This document shows positions 1-8,353 of a stretch of 64,000 nt of DNA, one piece after another. The translations under genes were made by a program, and so were the position numbers. Source of the stretch: JACVRW01 sp963803245 (GTDB taxonomy: Bacteria > Actinomycetota > Thermoleophilia > Solirubrobacterales > Thermoleophilaceae); the NCBI GenBank assembly GCA_963803245.1, contig CAWDLI010000004.1, forward strand, positions 124,001 through 188,000, in the 5' to 3' direction. Within the stretch, counting starts at the first letter, position 1; every line of letters begins with the position of its first letter. Under the pieces are notes generated by a model, which worked only from the letters and a program-made list of their open reading frames with translations, did no database searches and was not told the origin of the DNA.

Positions 1-564
1 GATCCCGCGGAGGTGGCCGGGTTCGCCGACGCCGAGCTGGCCGCCTACGGGGAGGCCGGGCTGTTCACCGCGGTCGGGCACTTCCCCGGCCTGGGATCGG
101 CCGACCAGGCCACGGACGACGGCCCGGCGACTGTCGGCCTCGGGCTGCCCGAGCTCCGCAAGCGCGACCTGCTCCCGTTCCGGGCCGCGATCGAGGACGG
201 AGCGCCGGCCTTCGTCCTGAGCCATGCGCTCTACCCAATGAACGACTTCACCGCCCCGGCCTCGCTCTCGAGCGAGGTGGTCACCGACCTGCTGCGCGAC
301 GAGCTGGGCTACCAGGGCGTGGCGATCACCGACGATCTCGCCGCGCCGGCCGTGGCGATCGCGGCATCCGTGCCCGAGGCGGCCGTGGAGGCGCTGCGCG
401 CCGGGGCCGACATGCTGATGATCTCGGGCCCCCTGGCCGACCAGCAGGCGGCCTACGACGCGGTGCTAGCCGCGGTCAGGCGCGGGCGCATCCCGCGCGC
501 GCGGCTGGACCAGGCCGTGGGCCGGATCCTGGCGGCCAAGGAGGACTACGGGCTGCTGGGCTAG
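1..564 (+). CDS. Glycoside hydrolase family 3 protein, C-terminal part (partial at window start)
   Basis: The reading frame is open from base 1 to a TAG stop at 562-564, so the 5' end lies outside the window. It shows the GH3 TIM-barrel features of NagZ-like beta-N-acetylhexosaminidases. GHFPGLG resembles the KHFPGHG loop, and VAITDDL resembles the strand that carries the nucleophile aspartate. It ends with the usual segment about repeated alanine-rich helices and an RLDQAVGRIL tail. Family knowledge suggests hydrolysis of a beta-linked sugar, possibly a cell-wall muropeptide; substrate and signal peptide cannot be judged from the fragment. Its stop overlaps the end of the convergent oxidoreductase gene by four bases. 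Confidence 0.85.
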   Translation, partial: DPAEVAGFADAELAAYGEAGLFTAVGHFPGLGSADQATDDGPATVGLGLPELRKRDLLPFRAAIEDGAPAFVLSHALYPMNDFTAPASLSSEVVTDLLRDELGYQGVAITDDLAAPAVAIAASVPEAAVEALRAGADMLMISGPLADQQAAYDAVLAAVRRGRIPRARLDQAVGRILAAKEDYGLLG

Positions 565-2576
565 AGGGCCGCCAGCTCCACGCGGTTGTCGTTGAAGATC
601 GGCGCGTGGCCCTGCTCGGTCAGCCGCTGCGAGGTGGTGGCCTGGCCGCTCCGGCCGTTCTCGTAGTCGCGGTTCCACCAGCCCATCGGCGCCACCAGCA
701 CACCCGGACGGGCATCGTCCGACACCCGTGCCGCGCAGCTGAAGTCGCCGCGGTCGTTGTACACGCGCACGCGGGCGCCGTCGGCGATGCCGCGCTCGCG
801 GGCGTCGTCGGGGTGCACGACCACCGTCGGCTCCGGCTGGGCGGAGTGCTGGCGGCCCTGGTTCGCGAAGGTGGAGTTGAGGAAGAGGTGCGTCTTCGGA
901 GTGACGAGCGCCAGCGGATAGCGCTCCGCGAGCGCCGCATCGCCCACCTCGAGCGGCGGCTCGTAGCGGGCGTGGAGGGTCACGCGCCCGTCGACTGTGC
1001 CGAACCCGCCGTCCGCGTGCGGAATGCGCCCCTGGCCCAGGTCGATCTTGATCCAGCCGCGCTCGCGCAGCTCCGCGGTACGGTCCGCCACGGCCGGCGA
1101 GCGGGAGAGCATCGAGTCGATCATCTCCTCGTCGCTCTCGCTGAACACCGGATCGTCGAGCCCCAGTCGCCGGGCGAGCAGCCGGAACGTCTCGGTGTTG
1201 GGCTTGGCCTCGCCGACCGGCGCGATCGCCGGCTCGCTCCAGGTGAGGTAGTGATGCCCCCAGGAGAACACCACGTCCAGGTGCTCAAGCTGGGTGGTGG
1301 CGGGCAGCACCACGTCCGCGTGGATTGCCGTGTCGGTCATGAACTGCTCGAGCACGACCGTGAACAGGTCATCACGGCGGAGCCCCTCGAGCACGCGGCG
1401 CTGATCGGGAGCGATCGACGCCGGGTTCGAGTTCCAACACACGAGCGCCTTCACCGGCGGGGCGAGCGCGGGGTCCGTGAGCGTGTCGCCCAGCTGGGCC
1501 ATGTTGATCGTCCGCACCGGATGCGGAAGCAGGTCGGCACCCTCGAGCGGATACGAGCTCACGGCGCTCGCCGTGGCCATCGGGATGTACGAGCAGCCGC
1601 CGCCGCGGTCGCGCCAGGCGCCCGTGAGCGCCGGGAGCGACGCGATCGTGGAGTAGGCGGCGGGTGCGCCGAGGTGGCGCTGGGCGCCGACCCCGAGGCG
1701 GAGCAGCGCGGGGCGGGTGGTGGCGAAGTCGCGTCCCGTGCGCGCGATCGTCTCGGCGTCCACGCCGCAGATCTCCGCGCAGCGCTCCACCGGGTGGTCC
1801 GCGAGGACCGCGAGCAGCTCGTCATAGCCCGTGGCGTTGGCGCGGCACCAGTCCTCGTCCTGGAGGCCGGCGTCCACGACCGCGCGCATCATCCCGATCG
1901 CCAGGGCGGCATCGGTACCGGGGACCGGCCGCAGGTGCTCGTCGGCCACTCGCGCGGTGCGGCTGCGGAACGGGTCCACGACCACGAGGCGGGCTCCCGC
2001 ACGCCGCGCCTCGAGCAGCTTGCGCCAGAGGTGGGGTGCGGTGGACATCGGGTTCCACCCCCAGACGAGGAGATGGCGGGCGTGATGCCACTCGTCGGGA
2101 TCGACCTCGGGCGAGATCCCGTGTGCTCCCGCGATGCCCACCATGCCGGCCGTGGCGCAAATCGTGCGCTCCAGGGAGGTGGCGCCGAGCGCGTGCATCA
2201 AGCGAGCGCTCATCGTGTTCCCCTGGATCAGCCCCTGGGTGCCGGCGTAGCTGTAGGGAAGGATCGCCTCGCCCCCGTGCTCGTCGCGCACCCGGCTCAG
2301 CTCGCCCGCCACGCGGTCGAGCGCCTCGTCCCAGGACACCTCCCGGAAATGCCCCCCGCCCTTGGCTCCGTCGCGCACCAGCGGATGCAGGATGCGGTCG
2401 GGCGCATAGACCCGGTCCAGGTAGTTCGACACCTTTCCGCAGAGGAACCCGGCCGTGATCGGGTGCTCGGGATCGCCTTCCACCTGCACGGCACGACCGT
2501 CCTCGACGGTCACGAGCATCGAGCAGGTGTCGGGGCAGTCGTGCGGGCAGGCTCCGTGGACCACGCGAGAGGCCAT
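561..2576 (-). CDS. Molybdopterin-dependent oxidoreductase (formate dehydrogenase/BisC-like)
   Basis: About 671 residues, the usual size for cytoplasmic members of the DMSO-reductase superfamily. The N-terminus has a cysteine cluster (ACPHDCPDTC, then GFLCGKV about 45 residues later) expected to bind a 4Fe-4S cluster. It is followed by molybdopterin-binding regions and, near the C-terminus, the dinucleotide-binding domain (LFLNSTFANQGR, then VRVYNDRGDF). I chose the ATG at 2576; an in-frame ATG at 2585 would add three residues. No Tat signal is visible, so it is probably cytoplasmic. The substrate is unknown: this branch is common in actinobacteria without an assigned reaction, and no adjacent electron-transfer subunit is present. 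Confidence 0.88.
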   Translation of the reverse strand: MASRVVHGACPHDCPDTCSMLVTVEDGRAVQVEGDPEHPITAGFLCGKVSNYLDRVYAPDRILHPLVRDGAKGGGHFREVSWDEALDRVAGELSRVRDEHGGEAILPYSYAGTQGLIQGNTMSARLMHALGATSLERTICATAGMVGIAGAHGISPEVDPDEWHHARHLLVWGWNPMSTAPHLWRKLLEARRAGARLVVVDPFRSRTARVADEHLRPVPGTDAALAIGMMRAVVDAGLQDEDWCRANATGYDELLAVLADHPVERCAEICGVDAETIARTGRDFATTRPALLRLGVGAQRHLGAPAAYSTIASLPALTGAWRDRGGGCSYIPMATASAVSSYPLEGADLLPHPVRTINMAQLGDTLTDPALAPPVKALVCWNSNPASIAPDQRRVLEGLRRDDLFTVVLEQFMTDTAIHADVVLPATTQLEHLDVVFSWGHHYLTWSEPAIAPVGEAKPNTETFRLLARRLGLDDPVFSESDEEMIDSMLSRSPAVADRTAELRERGWIKIDLGQGRIPHADGGFGTVDGRVTLHARYEPPLEVGDAALAERYPLALVTPKTHLFLNSTFANQGRQHSAQPEPTVVVHPDDARERGIADGARVRVYNDRGDFSCAARVSDDARPGVLVAPMGWWNRDYENGRSGQATTSQRLTEQGHAPIFNDNRVELAAL

Positions 2577-2617
2577 CGGCCACATGCTCCCCCGCGGAGC
2601 GGGCGCGCGCAAGGGCG

Positions 2618-2845
2618 CTAGGCGGATTCGGAGGCGGGAATGAGGAAGACCGTGTCCGCGCCCTCGAGCGCGGCGCGCATCTCTTCGCCGTGGCCATACC
2701 CCGAAGCCCGCCGGACCTCCGCTCCCGGGAGATCGGGGGCGCGGGCCGGATCGCGCACCACCAGCCGCAGGTATTCGCCGCGGCCGGCGAGGCGCGAGGC
2801 CACACGGCTGCCGACGCCGCCGGTGGCACCGGTGACCGCGATCAA
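2618..2845 (-). pseudogene. Truncated NmrA-like NAD(P)-binding protein remnant
   Basis: A 75-residue frame starts at a TTG (2845) that overlaps the recR stop as TTGA and ends at 2618. It carries the Rossmann start IAVTGATGGVGSRVASRL followed by VVRDPARAPDLPGAEVR and ADTVFLIPAS, which matches the first quarter of NmrA/SDR-type atypical NAD(P)-binding proteins. Those are normally about 280 residues, so three quarters are missing and no continuation is seen in any frame before the next gene at 2576. It is most likely a 3'-truncated remnant translated, if at all, by coupling to recR. A free-standing small protein cannot be excluded. Confidence 0.6.
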
Positions 2846-3441
2846 AGCGCCTGGCGGCCGCGGAGCGCCCTGCCGAGCGTGATCTCGTCGGCGTACTCGA
2901 GATCCGAGCCCACTGGCAGGCCGCTGGCCAGCCGTGTGACCACCAGCTCCGGCGCACGCTCGCGCAGCGAATCGGCCAGGTAGAGCGCGGTGGCCTCGCC
3001 GGTGGTCGTCGCGTTCGTGGCGATCACGACCTCCCGCAGGCCGTTGCCCGTGGCGCGCTCGAGCAGCTCGGTGATGTGCAGGTGCTCGGGGTCCACGCCG
3101 TCGATCGGCGAGAGCGCGCCGCCGAGCACGTGGTAGCGCCCGTGGAACTCCCCGGAGCGCTCGATCGGGATCACGTCGCTCGGCTGCTCGACCACGCAGA
3201 TCGTGGTCTGCTCGCGGCGCTCGTCCTGGCAGATGCGGCAGGTGGCCTCGGTCGCCAGGTTGAAGCAGACCTCGCACTGGCCGACGGTCTCCTTGACCTC
3301 GCGGATGGCGTCGGCAAGCGCGAGCGCCTCCTCGTCCGACACGCTCAGGAGATGGAAGGCCAGCCGCTGGGCGGTGCGCTGGCCGATGCCCGGCAGCCGC
3401 GCGAGCTCGGCGATCAGCCGGTTGACCGGCGCCGCGAACAA
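2842..3441 (-). CDS. recR: Recombination protein RecR
   Basis: 199 residues, the normal RecR length. The helix-hairpin-helix region LARLPGIGQRTAQRLAFHLL is followed by a four-cysteine zinc finger (CEVC, then CRIC about 11 residues later) and the Toprim domain (TTICVVEQPSDVIPIE, later VVIATNATTTGEATALYL). RecR works with RecF/RecO in loading RecA at single-strand gaps. It lies directly after ybaB and dnaX in the standard dnaX-ybaB-recR order, nine bases after ybaB, so it is probably cotranscribed with them. Confidence 0.97.
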   Translation of the reverse strand: MFAAPVNRLIAELARLPGIGQRTAQRLAFHLLSVSDEEALALADAIREVKETVGQCEVCFNLATEATCRICQDERREQTTICVVEQPSDVIPIERSGEFHGRYHVLGGALSPIDGVDPEHLHITELLERATGNGLREVVIATNATTTGEATALYLADSLRERAPELVVTRLASGLPVGSDLEYADEITLGRALRGRQAL

Positions 3442-3449
3442 CTACGCCT

Positions 3450-3788
3450 CTACAGGCCCGGAAGGCCCAGGTTCCCGAGGCTGCCGGCGAGGCCGCCCGT
3501 GGCGGCGCCCATCTTGCTCGCGGCGAGCTCCTGGGCGGAGCGGAACGCCTCGTTCACGGCCGCCTGGATCATGTCCTGGAGCAGCTCCACGTCCTCCGGG
3601 TCCACGGCCTCCGGGTCGATGCGGATCTCCTTCAGCTCGAGGGAGCCGGAGACCTTCACGGTCACCATGCCACCGCCGGCGCTCGCCTCGACGACCTCGT
3701 TCTTCAGCTGCTGCTCGGCCTTGGCCATCTCGGCCTGCATCTGCTGGACCTGCTTCATCATCTGTCCCATATTGGGCTGCCCCGGCAT
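3450..3788 (-). CDS. ybaB: YbaB/EbfC family nucleoid-associated protein
   Basis: 112 residues. A Met/Gln-rich amphipathic N-terminal helix (MGQMMKQVQQMQAEM) is followed by the conserved core GGGMVTVKVSGSLELKEIRI, which runs DPE...VDPEDVELLQDMI and AAVNEAFRSAQ. The family forms dimers that bind DNA non-specifically and is nearly always placed between dnaX and recR, as here. Spacing is two bases from the dnaX stop and eight bases to recR, which indicates one transcript. Confidence 0.95.
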   Translation of the reverse strand: MPGQPNMGQMMKQVQQMQAEMAKAEQQLKNEVVEASAGGGMVTVKVSGSLELKEIRIDPEAVDPEDVELLQDMIQAAVNEAFRSAQELAASKMGAATGGLAGSLGNLGLPGL

Positions 3789-3790
3789 GG

Positions 3791-5464
3791 CTACTCCTCG
3801 TCCTCGAAGACCTCTTCAGCGGCGAACTCCGCGCGTAGGCGCTCGATCAGCTCGGCCTCGTCGAGAGTAACCGGCTCGGCCTGCGGACCGCCGTCGCGAA
3901 GCTCATACGCGACGGTCATGGCGCTGCCCGTGAGGCCGCGCACCGCCTGCTGCACGAGTTCCCTGTTGGCTTCTGCCTTCTTCTTCACGAAGGCGGCGTC
4001 CGCCGGGAACGCGACCGTGAGGCGGTCGCCCTCCAGTCCCACCGGCCGGGCGGCTCCGAGCGCCGCGCCCAGCATCCCGTTCTCCTCCGCCACGGCCTCG
4101 CCCACCGCCGGCCAGAGCACGAGCACCTGCTCCAGCGCGACCGCCGTGACCGGTTCCGCGGCCTCCTCGACCGCTTCCTCCACAGCCACGGCCGTGGCGG
4201 CCTGACCACTCGGCGCGCGAGGGGCGGCGGTGGCACGCGGCGCGGGACCGCCGCCCCCACCGCCGGACGGCGTCTCGGGCACCTGCGCGGGGCGCTCGGA
4301 ACCGGTGCCGGACGCGAGCGCCGTCTCGAGCCGCTCGATCCGGTGGATGAGCGCCTGAACCGAGAGATCCGAGCTCGGCTGCGTGGACTTCAGCAGCGCC
4401 ATCTCGAGCTGGATGCGCGGCTCGGACCCGTCCTTCACGGCCGCGATCCCCGCCGCCAGGAAGTCGATCGCGCGCAGTAGCTCGCCCTGCGAGATGCGGT
4501 CGGCCTGAGTCCCGAGGCGCTCGGTGTGGTCGGCGGTGACCGAGAAGGAGTCGGGCACCTCGCCGAGGGTCTGGACCACGAACAGGTGGCGCAGGTGCGC
4601 CGAGAGGTCGCGCATGAACTGGGTGATGTCGCGCCCGGAGTCCGAGAGCGCCTTGACCGTGAGCAGCGCGGCCTTGGGATCGTGGTCGGCGAGCGACTCG
4701 GCGGCGTCGAGCACGAGCTCGGCGTCGGCCACGCCGAGGATGTCCATCACGTCCTCGAGCTTGACCTCTTTGCCGCCATAGGTCACGAGCTGCTCGAGGG
4801 TTCCGAGCGCGTCGCGGAAGCTGCCGGTGGCGGCGCGGGCGAGCATGCCCACCGCGGCGCTCGGCAGCCCGATGCCCTCCTCCGCGGCCACGCGATCGAT
4901 CACGCCCGCGATCTGCTCCAGGGAGGGGCGGCGGAAGTCGAAGCGGTGGCAGCGGTCCACGATCGTGGCCGGCACCTTGTGGGCCTCGGTGGTGGCGAGC
5001 ACGAACACCACGTGGGAGGGCGGCTCCTCGAGGGTCTTCAGGAAGGCGTTCCAGGCCGCCGGCGAGAGCATGTGCGCCTCGTCCAGGATGTAGACGCGCT
5101 TGCCGCCCTGCATCGGAGCGAGCGCGACGTTCTCGCGCAGCTCGCGGATGTCGTCCACAGAGTTGTTCGAGGCGGCGTCCATCTCGACCACGTCGAGTGA
5201 TGTGCCGCCGAGGATCGCCTTCGCGGTGGGCGTTTCCGGATCGAAGTCGGCCGAGGGCCCGCCCTCCGCGTTCAGTGCGGAGGCGAGCAGCTTCGCCATC
5301 GAGGTCTTGCCCGTGCCGCGCGAGCCCACGAACAGGTAGGCGTGGTGCACCTTGTCGAGCTCGATCGCGTTGCGGAGCGTGCGAACGATGTGCTCCTGAC
5401 CGACCACCTGCTGGAAGCTGCGGGGGCGGTGGCGGCGGTAGAGGGAGAGCATCGGGCGTCCCAT
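3791..5464 (-). CDS. dnaX: DNA polymerase III subunits gamma and tau, without zinc-finger cysteines
   Basis: 557 residues from ATG 5464; a second in-frame ATG at 5452 is the alternative start. It is the clamp-loader ATPase: Walker A GSRGTGKTS, Walker B/DEAH region VYILDEAHMLSPAAWNAFLK, SRC-like VDRCHRF, then domain III and a Gly/Pro/Ala-rich linker with a short tau-like C-terminal domain. Oddity: the module between Walker A and LDVVEMDAAS normally holds four zinc-binding cysteines. Here it reads ALNAEGGPSADFDPETP and has none, in an intact frame. It is first in the dnaX-ybaB-recR operon and divergent from the phoD-like gene. Confidence 0.95.
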   Translation of the reverse strand: MGRPMLSLYRRHRPRSFQQVVGQEHIVRTLRNAIELDKVHHAYLFVGSRGTGKTSMAKLLASALNAEGGPSADFDPETPTAKAILGGTSLDVVEMDAASNNSVDDIRELRENVALAPMQGGKRVYILDEAHMLSPAAWNAFLKTLEEPPSHVVFVLATTEAHKVPATIVDRCHRFDFRRPSLEQIAGVIDRVAAEEGIGLPSAAVGMLARAATGSFRDALGTLEQLVTYGGKEVKLEDVMDILGVADAELVLDAAESLADHDPKAALLTVKALSDSGRDITQFMRDLSAHLRHLFVVQTLGEVPDSFSVTADHTERLGTQADRISQGELLRAIDFLAAGIAAVKDGSEPRIQLEMALLKSTQPSSDLSVQALIHRIERLETALASGTGSERPAQVPETPSGGGGGGPAPRATAAPRAPSGQAATAVAVEEAVEEAAEPVTAVALEQVLVLWPAVGEAVAEENGMLGAALGAARPVGLEGDRLTVAFPADAAFVKKKAEANRELVQQAVRGLTGSAMTVAYELRDGGPQAEPVTLDEAELIERLRAEFAAEEVFEDEE

Positions 5465-5500
5465 GCTAGCCGGGGAGCGGACGACCTTTCGCCTCCCCCC

Positions 5501-5529
5501 TTGAGTGTGAACGAGCCCGGCGCTAGGCT
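5501..5529 (+). promoter_or_regulatory. Sigma70-type promoter for the PhoD-like gene
   Basis: TTGAGT at 5501-5506, a 17-base spacer, then TAGGCT at 5524-5529. The predicted start leaves a leader of about 58 bases before the GTG at 5594, which has a GGAGG ribosome-binding site at 5584-5588. The TAGnnT form of the -10 recurs at several other promoters in this window. Confidence 0.6.
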
Positions 5530-5593
5530 CGCCCCCGGCTCGCCCGCCGACCTTCAGCCGAGGGCCTGCGGCCCTACGAATCTGGAGGTGGCA

Positions 5594-7171
5594 GTGACCG
5601 CCGCTCTGCTCTCGCGACGTGGCTTCGTTTCCGGTGCCGGGGGCCTGACGGCAGCCGTGCTGCTCGCCCCGGAGGCGATCGCCGCCAAGCCCCGTCGCAA
5701 GCCGAGCCTTCGCGGAGGCAAGTTCGCCGAGGGGGTCATCTCGGGCGATCCCTCGCCCCGCGGGATCACGCTCTGGACACGCGTCGCCGAGGCCCAGGGC
5801 ACCGGCACGGTCGAGCTCCAGGTCGCTCGGGACCGCGGCTTCCACCGCGTCGTGGCGCGCGAGCTGATCAAGACCAGCGACAAGACGATCCACGCCGCGA
5901 AGGCCCGCGTGACCGGGCTCGCTCCGTACGAGCAGTACTACTACCGGTTCGCCACCCGGGACGAGGTGAGCCCGATCGGCCGCTTCCGCACCGCGCTCCC
6001 GCCCGACTCGAACCAGCCGGTGCGCTTCGCGTTCTTCTCCTGCCAGGAGTTCACGTTCGGGTACTTCAACGCCCATTCGGCCCTGGCCGAGGAGGACATC
6101 GACTTCGTGGTGAACCTCGGCGACTACATCTACGCCGAGGCCTACCACTCTGCCGGCAGCCCCTCGGGCGGCGTGCGGACCGACCCGGTCGGGATATCGG
6201 CGACGGTCGATCAGTACCGGGCCAAGTACGCGATCTACCGCTCCGACCCGCGCCTGCGGAAGATGCACCAGCAGTTCCCGATGATCTCCATCTGGGACGA
6301 CCACGAGGTTCAGGACAACTACGCAGGCCGGCCGTCAGACGGCGGCCTCGACCCCGCCCTGGCCTACAGCGTCGCCCGCAAGAAGGCCGCCTACCAGGCC
6401 TATTTCGAGAGCATGCCGACGTTCGGCGCGAAGATGGGGAGCCAGCGGATCTACGGGGCCAGGCGCTTCGGCCGCAACGTCGACCTGTTGATGCTCGACC
6501 AGCGCCAGTACCGCGACGATCAGCCCTGCGGCGACCCCTTCCTCGGCCCGGCGTGCGAAGAGCTCGACGATCCGCGCAAGTACCTCGGACCGCGCCAGAT
6601 GAACTGGACGAAGAAGCGGCTCGCGTCCTCGGGCGCCAACTGGAAGGTGATCGCCAACCAGCTGATGGTCATGCGGACCTACTTCCCCGGCGGAGACATC
6701 ATCAACTTCGACTCGTGGATGGGCTACCCGCGCGAGCGCCAGGAGCTGCTCGGCCACATCAAGCGGAAGAAGATCGAGGACGTGGTGTTCGTGACCGGCG
6801 ACATCCACACGTTCGTAGCGGGCGACGTGCGTCTCAACGACACGGACAAGAAGGCGCTGGCCACGGAGTTCGTGGGCGGCTCGATCACGTCCCAGGGCCT
6901 CGGAGAGGGCGGCGGCGGAGTGCTCACGGGCGCCGACCCGTTCAACCCCAAGACGCCGCAGGGGATCATCCTCGCCCTCCAGGCGGCCAACCCCTGGGTC
7001 AAGAACGCCGACTTCGACCACCACGGATACGGGTTGGCCGTGGCGACCAAGAAGGACTTCCGCTGCACGCTCAAGCGGGTCGCGCAGATCAAGAAGCCCG
7101 GGAGCAAGGTCCTGCCGCGGAGCGAGTTCAGCTACCGCATCACCCGCGGGCGCCCGAGCCTGCTCGACTGA
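5594..7171 (+). CDS. Alkaline phosphatase D (PhoD) family, Tat-exported
   Basis: 525 residues from GTG 5594, chosen because GGAGG lies at 5584-5588; GTG 5588 is in frame but overlaps the site. The N-terminus has a Tat signal (SRRGFVSGAGG followed by a hydrophobic stretch and AIAAKP). The PhoD N-terminal domain (FAEGVISGDPSPRGITLWTR) leads into the metallophosphatase domain: FFSCQEF, NLGDYIYAE, SIWDDHEVQDNYAG, FVTGDIHTF. These are the Ca/Fe-ligand loops of PhoD enzymes. It is expected to act outside the membrane on phosphomono- or diesters. It is a single gene followed by a strong symmetric hairpin. Confidence 0.93.
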   Translation: MTAALLSRRGFVSGAGGLTAAVLLAPEAIAAKPRRKPSLRGGKFAEGVISGDPSPRGITLWTRVAEAQGTGTVELQVARDRGFHRVVARELIKTSDKTIHAAKARVTGLAPYEQYYYRFATRDEVSPIGRFRTALPPDSNQPVRFAFFSCQEFTFGYFNAHSALAEEDIDFVVNLGDYIYAEAYHSAGSPSGGVRTDPVGISATVDQYRAKYAIYRSDPRLRKMHQQFPMISIWDDHEVQDNYAGRPSDGGLDPALAYSVARKKAAYQAYFESMPTFGAKMGSQRIYGARRFGRNVDLLMLDQRQYRDDQPCGDPFLGPACEELDDPRKYLGPRQMNWTKKRLASSGANWKVIANQLMVMRTYFPGGDIINFDSWMGYPRERQELLGHIKRKKIEDVVFVTGDIHTFVAGDVRLNDTDKKALATEFVGGSITSQGLGEGGGGVLTGADPFNPKTPQGIILALQAANPWVKNADFDHHGYGLAVATKKDFRCTLKRVAQIKKPGSKVLPRSEFSYRITRGRPSLLD

Positions 7172-7179
7172 GGTTCGAG

Positions 7180-7209
7180 TTTCCGCCCCGGCCTCTGCCG
7201 GGACGGAAA
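7180..7209. terminator. Bidirectional stem-loop between phoD-like gene and SRP RNA
   Basis: A near-perfect 12-bp stem: TTTCCG/CGGAAA and CCCGGC/GCCGGG with one C-A mismatch, and a CTCT loop at 7193-7196. It sits between the convergent PhoD-like gene (stop 7171) and the 3' end of the SRP RNA (7213). Neither side has a clear U-run, so function as an intrinsic terminator is inferred from position and symmetry. Confidence 0.45.
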
Positions 7210-7212
7210 AGT

Positions 7213-7486
7213 GGACCGTGCACCCGCCGTCGAAGCTCTTTCTCGGGCGTGCCCGCCGGATATCGGCTCCGGCCAGGCTGGTCCGCGACGCATGGGCGGT
7301 ATCGCTTAAGGCTGCTTCCTCCCGGATCTGACCTGGTTCGCGAGCGTCCACCGCGCGGGACCCGGCCATCGACGCCTCTATCCGGCGTACTGACCCCGAG
7401 AGCAGAACCCCTTCGACGGGGATTCAGCCCTGCTAGAGCGGATTGCAGGTGACAGGGCACCGCTAATTCCCCGCCTAGCACGGTCC
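7213..7486 (-). ncRNA. ffs: Signal recognition particle RNA, large bacterial type with Alu domain
   Basis: The minus strand at 7310-7336 carries the universal SRP S-domain motif CCAGGTCAGATCCGGGAGG followed by AAGCAGCC. The 5' part (7400-7486) matches the Alu-domain helices known from Bacillus scRNA, including GCGGTGCCCTGT and GCAATCCGCTCTAGCAGGG. The ends are fixed by a perfect nine-base closing helix, GGACCGTGC (7478-7486) with GCACGGTCC (7213-7221), giving 274 nt. It forms the SRP core with Ffh for cotranslational membrane targeting. A TAGCCT -10 lies seven bases upstream of the 5' end. Many actinobacteria have only the short form, so the large form is a useful lineage marker. Confidence 0.93.
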
Positions 7487-7493
7487 GTGGCCA

Positions 7494-7499
7494 AGGCTA
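7494..7499 (-). promoter_or_regulatory. -10 element of the SRP RNA promoter
   Basis: Minus-strand TAGCCT with seven bases to position 7486, the 5' end predicted from the closing helix. The two independent predictions agree. No convincing -35 hexamer is visible. Confidence 0.5.
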
Positions 7500-7604
7500 G
7501 ACGATTCGCGGACCGTCCAGGTTGGTGGCGGGGAACTCGGGGCGTGACGTCGATCCGTCGACTGAACGATCGACAACTTCTGAGCAAAATGGAGGCGAAT
7601 CACC

Positions 7605-8317
7605 GTTTTCAAGCGCATCAACCGCCCGTCGCCCGCCCTCGTCATCTCCGTCATCGCCCTGTTCGTGGCACTGAGTGGCACCGGCTACGCCGCCACTCAA
7701 CTGTCCAAAGCCAGCGTTGGCGCCAAGCATCTGAAGAAGAACGCCGTCTCCTCGGCGAAGGTCAAGGACAGCTCGCTGCTGGTCGGCGACTTCAAGCTCT
7801 CCGAGCGGTCGAAGCTACGCGGCGACGCGGGGGCGCGCGGCGCGGCGGGTGCCCGTGGATCGCAGGGGCTGCGTGGCGTCCTGGGTCTCCAGGGAACGGC
7901 GGGAGACAAGGGAACTGACGGCACCGCCGGCACGGACGGTGATGACGGCACGGACGGCGACGACGGTCTTCAGGGGATTCCGGGAGCGACGGGTGTGGAG
8001 GAGGTCGTGGTCAGAGCAGCGGCGGTCACTTTCACCGCTCGGCATCGGCACCCAATGGCCAAAGCCTTTCCGATGATGCTCAGTGCCAGGCGGGTGAGAG
8101 CGTCGTCGGTGGCGGCACAGATATCGATCCGGCTCGTGGCCGTATCGGAACCAACCGAACATGATCATCACCTCGAATCGTCCGGCTGATGCAGGCGGGT
8201 CCGCCTTGCCTGGAGGCGGATGAGCCCCGAGGTTGGTTTGCGACTGCCAGGCGTAACAGCGACATCGCAACGCACACGGTCACCATCTACGTCCTCTGCG
8301 CGTCGGCCGGCTCCTAG
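7605..8317 (+). pseudogene. Collagen-like (G-x-x repeat) secreted protein, decayed by frameshifts
   Basis: The frame opens with FKRINRPSPALVISVIALFV, a signal/anchor typical of actinobacterial collagen-like proteins, then AKVKDSSLLVGDF and a Gly-x-x tract from about 7821 to 7990. The expected start codon at 7605 is GTT, although GGAGG stands at 7591-7595. The C-terminal domain is split. After about 8037 the frame must shift to give CQAGESVVGGGTDIDPARG. At 8158-8162 it shifts again to give MIITSNRPADAGGSALPGGG, and at 8219 it shifts back to give DEPRGWFATARRN, ending TIYVLCASAGS at the TAG 8315-8317. Lost start plus three shifts suggests a pseudogene or poor local sequence quality. Confidence 0.75.
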
Positions 8318-8353
8318 CTCTAGTCTGCGGCCGGTCCACCGAGGAGGAGAGCG

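Noticed and set aside
606..2621. 671-codon open frame on the + strand opposite the molybdopterin oxidoreductase
   Set aside because: It mirrors the real gene on the other strand, has no recognisable domain and has the Arg/Gly/Pro-rich composition of GC-rich shadow frames. The same applies to large antisense frames at 14154-15785, 40680-42740 and 54312-56414.
5200..5330. Frameshift explaining the missing zinc finger in DnaX
   Set aside because: The frame before and after is continuous with conserved Walker A and DAAS motifs, and no alternative frame shows cysteines in the expected spacing.
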